Positions 1 through 4,766 of a stretch of 5,193 bases of DNA are shown here, one piece after another. Below the pieces are notes generated by a model. The model made no database searches. It was given only the letters and a program-made list of their open reading frames with translations, and had not been told where the DNA came from. The number at the start of each line of letters is the position of its first letter. Positions within the stretch are counted from its first letter, which is position 1. This DNA comes from JBGPIK01 sp041484845. Its GTDB lineage: Bacteria; Desulfobacterota; Binatia; UBA9968. The stretch lies in NCBI GenBank assembly GCA_041484845.1, contig JBGPIK010000460.1, positions 1 through 5,193 on the forward strand, written 5' to 3'. The position numbers were made by a program, and so were the translations under genes.

Positions 1-207
1 ATACCTCTCAAGAACAAAACGACTATCAGTCTTAGCTGGAGAATCTAATTTAACGGCGCTGTCCGGGCTGTGCCGGGCTGCCTTTAACATAGGCGGAACG
101 TGCCGAGCGGTCCAGGAGAAAATCCCGTTGGTAAAAAACCCCAGAGAGAGAAACTCGAGGCTGAACAAAGCCGATAAGACAAATAACGTTTTCTTCGCGC
201 GCGACAT
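1..207 (-). CDS. N-terminal part of a secreted or membrane-anchored protein of unknown function (runs off left edge)
   Basis: Reading leftward from an ATG at 207, the frame is open for 69 codons to base 1, so the C-terminus lies outside the window. The protein begins MSRAKK, then a hydrophobic stretch at about residues 7-25 (LFVLSALFSLEFLSLGFF). This has the layout of a Sec signal peptide or an N-terminal membrane anchor. The remaining 44 residues are soluble-looking and include HVPPMLKAARHSPDSA. No lipobox cysteine is seen, and I do not recognise the family. No clear Shine-Dalgarno precedes the ATG, and the same frame stays open upstream without another ATG to a TGA near 418, so a start further upstream (for example a GTG near 380) cannot be excluded. 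The signal-like N-terminus is why I prefer 207. The gene diverges from the membrane-protein pair. An overlapping plus-strand frame is also open (2-331), but its product looks random. Confidence 0.5.
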   Translation of the reverse strand, partial: MSRAKKTLFVLSALFSLEFLSLGFFTNGIFSWTARHVPPMLKAARHSPDSAVKLDSPAKTDSRFVLERY

Positions 208-529
208 AAAAGTTTGTAAGGTATGCTTGAGCTTACCACTCAGCGGCGCAATATCAAGTGGCACGCCGCTCTCAGAAAAACTATTGACCGAAAAGGTTCT
301 AAACGAATGTAACTTTTCGCTGCAAAGATGAAATTGTCTGCGCACGAACGGCCTTTCGCCCTCCTATTTCTGTTCACGCCCACCCACCGTGCTCCTGTCG
401 AAGCGCAATCACGTCTTTTTCACGATAATTCTTTTCAAAACTGTTCACTATTAGACAGCAATCCCTCCGGGGTCACGCTACGTTAAGTTCGAAAAGGAGA
501 CGAATCTTATATTGAATTTCCGAGAGTTG
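208..529. other. Divergent intergenic region, 322 bases
   Basis: This stretch lies between the leftward gene starting at 207 and the leader of the first paralogue. It holds one clear inverted repeat (242-270, listed separately) and no gene I can support. A weak rightward promoter-like pair is present (TTGACC at 284-289 and TGTAAC at 308-313, 18-base spacer), but it would give a transcript with about 360 bases before the first paralogue. A TATATT at 508-513 sits close to the start of leader similarity but lacks a good -35 box. The promoter of the first paralogue is therefore not assigned. Confidence 0.4.
242..270. repeat. Perfect 7-base inverted repeat upstream of the leftward gene
   Basis: AGCGGCG (242-248) and CGCCGCT (264-270) are perfect complements separated by 15 bases. 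The repeat lies 35-63 bases upstream of the ATG at 207, in the likely promoter or leader region of the leftward gene. It could be an operator or an mRNA hairpin. Nothing else in the sequence decides between these. Confidence 0.35.
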
Positions 530-680
530 TAATGGCGCGCAAGAGGTAGAAGACCGGGCCACACACTCAATGGTGGCATGGACTTCGGCTCCGGTTTGGC
601 AGCGAAAGTGTTCGCGGTTCTGACCCCCCTCCCTCTTCCTAAACCCACAGGCTATCAAGAGCCTGAAAAAGGAGAGTCTC
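530..680 (+). promoter_or_regulatory. Conserved structured 5' leader of the first membrane-protein gene (leader copy 1)
   Basis: The 151 bases before the ATG at 681 are related to the 149 bases before the second paralogue. From TAATGGCGCG (530), 55 of the first 68 bases match without gaps. Three complementary pairings recur in both copies: AAGAGG (541-546) with CCTCTT (632-637); a local hairpin at 588-603 with loop GGTTT and one bulged C; and CAGGCT/AGCCTG (648-653 with 660-665, 6-base loop) directly before the Shine-Dalgarno AAGGAG (669-674, 6 bases before ATG). In the second hairpin the pair U590-A601 is G-C in the other copy. These features suggest a cis-acting RNA, possibly controlling translation. 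It does not match any riboswitch class I know. Confidence 0.5.
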
Positions 681-1220
681 ATGAATCCTCTATTATTAAT
701 TGCCATCCCCGTAACATTGGTGATCCTGGGCATGATACTGAATAGTTTTGGACTTTCTTTCGCTTACCCTCCAAGTTCATCGGAACAAGATACTGCTAAG
801 AGGTTGGCGGCGGACCGGGACACTTACCGCAAATTTTATGAGCTGCAGAGAAGCCAGTCTATGAAAAGGCAGAAAAGAATCGGCCAATATGGCTGGTTGC
901 TTCTGGCCACCTTTATCGGCGCTTTCATTTGGCTCTATGCGGATACCGTGAACAAGACCAGCCTTTCGAGCCGAATTGCCGCGCTTCAAACATTGGGAAC
1001 GGAAGAAGGCAAACAGATGGTTCTCTCGGTGACTCAGAGCGACGGGAACAATGTAAAGTACCTGATCAAACTGCCTCAAGCCTCCAAAGTGGAGGCCGCC
1101 GCAAAAGATGGCGTTGCAAACGAAAAGGTCTCATCCTGGGAGCTGGAGCGATTAGGCACGGCATTAAGTATCGGCGATAATTCATTGCCTCTTGGCGTCG
1201 CGCTGAAGATTTCCAACTAG
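681..1220 (+). CDS. Two-helix membrane protein of unknown function, paralogue 1 (179 aa)
   Basis: The start is fixed by AAGGAG six bases before the ATG. Residues 4-26 (rich in L, I, V) and about 70-87 form two predicted transmembrane helices. The loop between them carries the basic cluster KRQKR (62-66) just before helix 2, so by the positive-inside rule the loop is cytoplasmic, and both the short N-terminus and the roughly 90-residue C-terminal domain face outward. Conserved blocks shared with the neighbour at 1646-2203 are QPPSS/YPPSS with EQD (30-37), RQKR.GQY.W (63-72), DGNNVKYLIK (121-130) and SIGDNSLPLGVALK near the C-terminus. Identity to the neighbour is about 59% over the aligned length, counted by hand. 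No catalytic motif, lipobox or metal site is seen. I do not recognise the family. The coding sequence is real on the strength of the conservation, but no function can be given. Confidence 0.85.
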   Translation: MNPLLLIAIPVTLVILGMILNSFGLSFAYPPSSSEQDTAKRLAADRDTYRKFYELQRSQSMKRQKRIGQYGWLLLATFIGAFIWLYADTVNKTSLSSRIAALQTLGTEEGKQMVLSVTQSDGNNVKYLIKLPQASKVEAAAKDGVANEKVSSWELERLGTALSIGDNSLPLGVALKISN

Positions 1221-1234
1221 AAAAATAAATAACC

Positions 1235-1250
1235 CCGCAGCAAGCTGCGG
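1235..1250. terminator. Hairpin after paralogue 1, possible terminator (better on minus strand)
   Basis: CCGCAG (1235-1240) and CTGCGG (1245-1250) are perfect complements around a CAAG loop, 15 bases after the stop codon of paralogue 1. No T-run follows it on the plus strand. Read on the minus strand, the hairpin is followed by GGTTATTTATTTTT, which is more terminator-like. A near-identical 17-base stretch recurs at 4697-4713, so this may be a dispersed repeat and not a dedicated terminator. Confidence 0.45.
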
Positions 1251-1263
1251 AGATCCAAATCAG

Positions 1264-1292
1264 GCCTGAGGTGCCGAGTCGGCACCTCAGGC
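1264..1292. terminator. Strong 13-base-pair hairpin between the paralogues
   Basis: GCCTGAGGTGCCG (1264-1276) pairs perfectly with 1280-1292 around the triloop AGT. A flanking G-T at 1263/1293 could extend the stem. It is the most stable simple hairpin I see in the window. Only a few T-rich bases follow (TGGTGATTGTCG), so intrinsic termination is plausible but not textbook. It could also stabilise the 3' end of the paralogue 1 transcript or be a remnant of a mobile repeat. Confidence 0.5.
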
Positions 1293-1440
1293 TGGTGATT
1301 GTCGTCATTTCGACGTTTCGAGAATTTTCGGAACATGGAAGTTTGACGCCTACGTCTCACGATCGTGGTTCTTTCCCTTGCACGCCTCAGTCTTTCCTTT
1401 GCCTTTCCGCTTTCCTCCTTCTTCTGAATTCGGGAATCTC

Positions 1441-1469
1441 TTGCCAGAGCGCTTTCGGACATATATATA
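1441..1469 (+). promoter_or_regulatory. Predicted sigma-70-type promoter of paralogue 2
   Basis: TTGCCA (1441-1446, five of six consensus bases) and TATATA (1464-1469, four of six) are separated by 17 bases. Transcription would start near 1476, just upstream of where similarity between the two leaders begins (about 1480-1497). The whole leader would therefore be on the transcript. The corresponding bases before paralogue 1 are not similar, so the two genes may be controlled by different promoters. Confidence 0.5.
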
Positions 1470-1496
1470 GAGGTGTCATAAATTCTTCCGTCGTCT

Positions 1497-1645
1497 TAAT
1501 GGCGCGTAAGAGGTGGAAGGTCGGGCCACAAACGCAACGGTGACATAGCGTTTGGCGCCGGTTTCCCGGCGACTGTATTTTCGGTCCCGGACCCCTCCTC
1601 TTCCAATATCCAAAGGCTGTCGAGAGCCTGATCAAGGAGAGAGTT
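1497..1645 (+). promoter_or_regulatory. Conserved structured 5' leader of the second membrane-protein gene (leader copy 2)
   Basis: This is the counterpart of 530-680. AAGAGG (1508-1513) can pair with CCTCTT (1597-1602). CGCCGG (1556-1561) pairs perfectly with CCGGCG (1566-1571) around TTTC, at the place where leader 1 has a weaker hairpin. Pair G1557-C1570 corresponds to U-A in copy 1. AGGCT (1614-1618) pairs with AGCCT (1625-1629) around a 6-base loop, immediately before AAGGAG (1634-1639), which is six bases from the ATG exactly as in copy 1. The second hairpin is stronger here than in copy 1. An ATG at 1499-1501 opens a 14-codon frame, but the frame is not kept in copy 1. Confidence 0.5.
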
Positions 1646-2203
1646 ATGCATCCTATGTTGATAGTTGCCATTCCCCTGGTGTTGGTGATCCTCGGTATGG
1701 TTTTGAACAGCATCGGGCTTTCCTTCGATCAGCCTCCAAGTTCAGCGGAGCAAGATCCTGTAAAGAGAGCGGCGGCGGAAAGCGAAAATTACCGCCGTTT
1801 CTTTGATTTACAGAGAAAGCGAGCTGTGACAAGGCAGAAAAGGGTCGGCCAATATGCCTGGCTGATGATAATCGCCATTATCGGCTCCTTCATCTGGTTT
1901 TACATGTCTACCGTGAGCAAAACCACTGCTGCGACTCAAATTGCCCAGCTTCAGACACTAGCGACGGAAGACGGAAAGGAGACGGTCCTATCGGTCACGC
2001 TGAAGGACGGGAGCAATGTCAAATACTTCATCAAATCATCCCAAGCCGCCACGGATGCCGCCACGAAAGAAGGAGTTTCGAAACAAAAAGTCTCATCCTA
2101 CGACATGGAACAATCAGGTACGGTCATGAGTATCGGCGACAGCTCATTGCCTCTCGGCGTCGCACTGAAAGTGTCCAAGGACCCGGTAGCAAAAAAAGAC
2201 TGA
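1646..2203 (+). CDS. Two-helix membrane protein of unknown function, paralogue 2 (185 aa)
   Basis: The start is supported by AAGGAG six bases upstream. The architecture is that of the neighbour at 681-1220: helix 1 at about residues 4-26, a charged cytoplasmic loop ending TRQKR.GQYAW, helix 2 at about 70-87, and an outward C-terminal domain. Its two most conserved blocks are DGSNVKYFIK (121-130) and SIGDSSLPLGVALK (162-175). It differs by one residue deleted in the Ala-rich linker near 136-140 and by an extra charged tail, DPVAKKD, encoded partly by a run of seven A that could tolerate slippage. The DNA has diverged well beyond recent duplication, yet the frame and motifs are intact, so both copies are probably functional and may have separate roles or form a hetero-oligomer. 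The family is not recognised. Confidence 0.85.
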   Translation: MHPMLIVAIPLVLVILGMVLNSIGLSFDQPPSSAEQDPVKRAAAESENYRRFFDLQRKRAVTRQKRVGQYAWLMIIAIIGSFIWFYMSTVSKTTAATQIAQLQTLATEDGKETVLSVTLKDGSNVKYFIKSSQAATDAATKEGVSKQKVSSYDMEQSGTVMSIGDSSLPLGVALKVSKDPVAKKD

Positions 2204-2260
2204 AAGTTGTCACTCAACCCACCCTCTACGAAATGAACCTTATTGGTTTCAAACTGATAA

Positions 2261-2383
2261 GCGGCCAAGAGAGCTAACGGAAGCAGCTGGGCGGTCACCC
2301 AGTTTTTCACCGTTGACTCTTACGAGCTCGAGGGCAAGGACTGGCTTGTTGTTCGATTCCAGGGCGAGGGTAGAGTTTCCTGA
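2261..2383 (+). pseudogene. Possible remnant of a coding sequence, 40 codons without a start
   Basis: This open frame lies between a TAA at 2258-2260 and a TGA at 2381-2383. It has no ATG, but its product is unusually protein-like: WAVTQFFTVDSYELEG followed by KDWLVVRFQGEGRVS. A +1-shifted frame just upstream begins ATG at 2233 and reads MNLIGFKLISGQES before a stop, so the two pieces could be one frameshifted small gene. No Shine-Dalgarno precedes 2233, and the terminator at 2285-2307 lies inside the stretch. I recognise no family, and it may be a chance open frame. Confidence 0.2.
2285..2307 (+). terminator. Rho-independent terminator after paralogue 2
   Basis: CTGGG (2287-2291) and CCCAG (2298-2302) form a stem around CGGTCA, extendable by a G-U and an A-U pair, and are followed directly by five T (2303-2307). 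It lies about 80 bases after the stop of paralogue 2 on the coding strand and probably ends that transcript. Confidence 0.6.
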
Positions 2384-2485
2384 AAATTAGCGGTCCGTTT
2401 TCTAAGTCGCTCGAAAATTGCGGTGAAGAGAGAAGACAGGTCCCTCTTTGTTCGGGTGATCTTACAGTGCCCGGCGTTTAGGGGA
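2384..2485. other. Tail-to-tail spacer, no gene seen
   Basis: About 100 bases lie between the possible remnant ending at 2383 and the stop of the leftward gene at 2486. A short imperfect direct repeat, GAAAATTAGCGGT and GAAAATTGCGGT, occurs near 2382 and 2413. No clear terminator for the leftward gene is visible. Confidence 0.3.
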
Positions 2486-2782
2486 TTAGTTCTTAGATGG
2501 AACTAAAAAGATTTGGTCGTTGTTTTTCTGAGTGGATTGCCTCCCTGTCTTGGGGCAGGTGATGCTATTGTGAGTAAGGTCGTCGAGGCTTTTCGGAAGG
2601 GTTTTCCCCTTGTACTGGGCGCCGATGCTTTGTTTATTAATCGGGCCGTCGTCCAATACAACGAAAATTCCCATCTCGTGCACTCCGCCACATTTATTGC
2701 AAGAAACGACAACCCGGTATTGGGCTTGTGAACGCTTCTCAGTAGAGGATACTGCCTTTCCTATGTTAAGTTTTAGTTGCAT
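2486..2782 (-). CDS. Small protein with a CxxC...H...C putative zinc site (98 aa)
   Basis: The ATG at 2782 is preceded by GAGAGG seven bases upstream and by a good promoter, so the start is well supported. Residues C28 and C31 (SCNKCGGVH) with H35 and C76 (TCPKTGR) could together bind one zinc ion, giving a split zinc-ribbon-like layout. The stretch between them (MGIFVVLDDGP..., residues 37-75) would form the intervening strands. There is no signal peptide or membrane helix, so the protein should be cytoplasmic. The C-terminal QKNNDQIFLVP also looks like a structured strand. I do not recognise a named family, and function is unknown. It is divergent from the oxidoreductase at 2970, which may imply shared control but not a shared pathway. 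Confidence 0.75.
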   Translation of the reverse strand: MQLKLNIGKAVSSTEKRSQAQYRVVVSCNKCGGVHEMGIFVVLDDGPINKQSIGAQYKGKTLPKSLDDLTHNSITCPKTGRQSTQKNNDQIFLVPSKN

Positions 2783-2808
2783 TAAGGGCCTCTCGTTGTT
2801 GATTCCGC

Positions 2809-2837
2809 ATTGTCCGCTGCTTTGGTAATTCCGTCAA
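2809..2837 (-). promoter_or_regulatory. Predicted sigma-70-type promoter of the small CxxC protein gene
   Basis: On the minus strand TTGACG (2837-2832, five of six consensus bases) and GACAAT (2814-2809, four of six) are separated by 17 bases. Transcription would start near 2802, giving a leader of about 20 bases that contains the GAGAGG ribosome-binding site. Confidence 0.55.
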
Positions 2838-2908
2838 GGATAAAGGAAAAAGGGCGGAACCCTTGATTCGTGACGTGGACATTTTCCCCGTCATGGAGTA
2901 TGGACGAA

Positions 2909-2963
2909 GCCGATGCGTCGTGTGCTATCGGCAGCGTACGAAATATATTGTAACGGTTGGAGG
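2909..2963 (+). promoter_or_regulatory. Start region of the oxidoreductase gene: possible operator, -10 box and ribosome-binding site
   Basis: GCCGAT (2909-2914) and ATCGGC (2927-2932) form a perfect inverted repeat with a 12-base centre. TATATT at 2944-2949 could be a -10 box, but no good -35 box is present at the right distance. That fits a promoter needing an activator bound at the inverted repeat, though this is inference. GGAGG (2959-2963) is a strong ribosome-binding site six bases before the ATG at 2970. Confidence 0.4.
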
Positions 2964-2969
2964 TAACCC

Positions 2970-4541
2970 ATGTGGGACGGAGAAGCGGAAGTTCTGGTGT
3001 TAGGGGCTGGTCATAACGGCCTCACCGCCGCCGCCTATCTGGCAAAAGCCGGGTTGAAAACTTTGGTCCTGGAGGCGAAAGAACATGTGGGTGGAGGCTC
3101 GGGCACCGAAGAGCTGACCGCACCCGGATACCGCCACGACACTTGCGCGTCGATCCACGGCGGGATTCAGTCCGGACCTGTCCTTAAGGATCTGGAACTG
3201 GATCGTTTCGGCCTCCGCTACATCTATCCCGATCCACTGTATGCCAGCGTCTTTCCCGACGGCAGTTCCCTCATCACGTGGCGCAGCGTGGACCAGACCG
3301 TCAAGGGGATCGAGCGGTTTTCCCCAAAGGACGCCGCGGCCTACCGTCAGCTGATGGACTTTTGGGAGAAAGCGATCCGCGATGGCTTCGTCCGTTCGCG
3401 CTACTCGCCGCCGCGCAAACACACTGACATTTACACGCGTCTGGAAAAAAGCGAATTTGGCTTCGAACTCATGAGATTCATGGCCAGCTCACCTCTTGAT
3501 GTGGTCACGGACCTTTTTGAAGAGGAGCATGTCCGCGCGCACCTGCTCAAAGCCTCCATTCAGGGGGGAATCTTCCCGGACCAACCCGGTAGCGGTGGAT
3601 CGGTTTTCACCGGCGGTACCGGCGCGCGCCACACCTACGGATGGGGGATCCCCGAGGGCGGCGCGCTGGAGCTCCCGCTGGCCCTCGCTCGATGTTTACG
3701 CGCGCATGGCGGCGACGTTATCACCTCGGCTCCCGTGAAGGAGATCGTCGTCGAGGGTGGCGCCGCAAAAGGCGTTGTCACCACGGATGGCCGGCGCTAC
3801 GCCGCCCACAAGGCGCTGGTGGCCGGGCTGCATGTCCGGCAGCTGTTCTCGGAGATGATCGATCCGAAGTGGCTCGATGCCGGCCTGGTGGAAGCGATGG
3901 GGAAAGTAAAAACCGGTCTATCGGAGGTGGTGCTCCACCTGGCCCTATCCGAACGTCCGCGCTATCGCCAGGGCTTCGGAGTCGATGATGTCGTGCATGT
4001 ACACGCGGCGGAGTCGATAGCCGATCTCATCGCCGCCTACGCCGAGTACCGCAAGGGGAATCGTTACCCGCGCGCGCCGTTCCAGATCATTTGTCACACC
4101 CTGCTCGACGGTAAGCGCGCTCCTCAAGGTCACCACGTCTTAAACATCGGCCATTACGCGCCCTATGATCTTTCCGGCCGGCCTGAATCCTGGTCGGCGA
4201 TCAAAGAGGAACTCCTGCGCCATGAAATGGAGCGAGTGCGCGAATACATTCCCAATATCACTGAGAAAACCGTCGTGGGGAAACTCGTGGCGACGCCCTT
4301 GGATATCGCCGCGAGTAACGCCATGTTCTTGCGCGGCGACATCGGCGGGATGGCCCACCTACCCTCCCAAGAAGGCATTCTGCGTCCCCATCCGAGTATC
4401 TCCGATTATCGCACGCCGATACGCGGCCTGTACCTGACGGCCGCCTGCACCTATCCCGGCGGCTCCATCACGGGAGCGCCGGGCCATAATTCCGCGATGA
4501 CGGTGCTGAGTGACCTGGGTCTGAACGCAACCACTCAATAG
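2970..4541 (+). CDS. FAD-dependent oxidoreductase, phytoene desaturase-like (COG1233 / PYROXD2 type), 523 aa
   Basis: The N-terminus is a dinucleotide-binding Rossmann fold: VLVLGAGHNG has the GxGxxG glycines at residues 12, 14 and 17. E35 at the end of the second strand is placed to bind the FAD ribose, followed by the GG motif KEHVGGGSGT (37-46). The C-terminus has the family's second FAD contact, GLYLTAACTYPGGSITGAPGHNSA (about 486-509, of which PGGSITGAPGHNSA is the core). The length fits this amine-oxidase/phytoene-dehydrogenase superfamily, where CrtI proteins are about 500 residues and PYROXD2 proteins about 580. No signal peptide is seen. Carotenoid synthesis is not implied: no crtB, crtE or other carotenoid gene is near, and many members have unknown substrates. 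The gene is visibly richer in G and C than the membrane-protein pair, and GGAGG six bases upstream supports the start. Family assignment is confident; substrate is unknown. Confidence 0.9.
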   Translation: MWDGEAEVLVLGAGHNGLTAAAYLAKAGLKTLVLEAKEHVGGGSGTEELTAPGYRHDTCASIHGGIQSGPVLKDLELDRFGLRYIYPDPLYASVFPDGSSLITWRSVDQTVKGIERFSPKDAAAYRQLMDFWEKAIRDGFVRSRYSPPRKHTDIYTRLEKSEFGFELMRFMASSPLDVVTDLFEEEHVRAHLLKASIQGGIFPDQPGSGGSVFTGGTGARHTYGWGIPEGGALELPLALARCLRAHGGDVITSAPVKEIVVEGGAAKGVVTTDGRRYAAHKALVAGLHVRQLFSEMIDPKWLDAGLVEAMGKVKTGLSEVVLHLALSERPRYRQGFGVDDVVHVHAAESIADLIAAYAEYRKGNRYPRAPFQIICHTLLDGKRAPQGHHVLNIGHYAPYDLSGRPESWSAIKEELLRHEMERVREYIPNITEKTVVGKLVATPLDIAASNAMFLRGDIGGMAHLPSQEGILRPHPSISDYRTPIRGLYLTAACTYPGGSITGAPGHNSAMTVLSDLGLNATTQ

Positions 4542-4558
4542 GAGGGGCGCGCAGTCAA

Positions 4559-4625
4559 ATTAGAGCACAATACCTTTATCAAAGTTCCCCACCCAGTGAA
4601 CGACAATGGCCACAGATGCTCTAAT
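4559..4625. repeat. Perfect 9-base inverted repeat with a 49-base centre
   Basis: ATTAGAGCA (4559-4567) and TGCTCTAAT (4617-4625) are exact complements. The motif AATACCTT also occurs as a direct repeat beside each arm (4569-4576 and 4623-4630). The centre is too long for a simple terminator. It could be a binding site pair or the ends of a small element. Confidence 0.35.
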
Positions 4626-4696
4626 ACCTTCACCTGGATTCCCGCTAAAAGCATGCGGAAATAACGGACTTTGAGAAGACCAGAAGTCGCCATTAT

Positions 4697-4713
4697 GCAG
4701 CAAACTGCGGAGA
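4697..4713. repeat. Second, degenerate copy of the hairpin motif found at 1237-1253
   Basis: GCAGCAAACTGCGGAGA matches GCAGCAAGCTGCGGAGA at 1237-1253 at 16 of 17 bases. Both copies sit just downstream of genes. In this copy the outer stem bases are lost, leaving a four-base GCAG/CTGC stem, so it is probably not an active terminator. Confidence 0.4.
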
Positions 4714-4766
4714 ATGAACCCGTAGAGATTCGATCAACTACGATGCGATATCGGGGTGAATCGCTC

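Larger units (their letters stand above)
4542..4766. other. Convergent intergenic region, 225 bases
   Basis: This region lies between the 3' ends of the oxidoreductase and the leftward thiamine-diphosphate enzyme. It holds a widely spaced inverted repeat (4559-4625) and a degenerate hairpin repeat (4697-4713), listed separately. A weak GACTT/AAGTC pair lies near 4667-4688. No coding frame or textbook terminator is seen. Confidence 0.4.

Noticed and set aside
259..274. TGGCACG resembling a sigma-54 -24 box
   Set aside because: The matching -12 GC element at the required spacing is absent.
284..313. TTGACC-18-TGTAAC as the promoter of paralogue 1
   Set aside because: It would leave about 360 bases of leader, whereas leader similarity between paralogues starts only around 515-530; kept only as a note.
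128..331. Rightward frame from a TTG, with the same frame open from base 2
   Set aside because: Its product looks random, the start is a weak TTG, and the opposite strand carries a convincing signal-peptide-type N-terminus over the same bases.
473..733. Leftward frame whose N-terminus (MPRITNVTGMA) resembles that of another at 1387-1713 (PRITNTRGMA)
   Set aside because: Both are antisense to the conserved start of the two membrane-protein genes, so the resemblance is a by-product of the duplication.
2098..2310. Leftward 70-codon frame with a hydrophobic start
   Set aside because: It begins at a GTG without a ribosome-binding site inside the terminator hairpin and is antisense to the conserved C-terminus of paralogue 2.
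2841..2870. Minus-strand AAGGG/CCCTT hairpin followed by T-rich sequence
   Set aside because: The stem is only five base pairs and no leftward transcript is known to reach it.
3496..4437. Several open frames on both strands inside the oxidoreductase gene
   Set aside because: They are shadows of a GC-rich coding sequence with strong FAD-binding motifs in the main frame.
2970..4541. Assignment of the oxidoreductase as a carotenoid-pathway phytoene desaturase (crtI)
   Set aside because: No other carotenoid gene is nearby and the superfamily has many members with other or unknown substrates.
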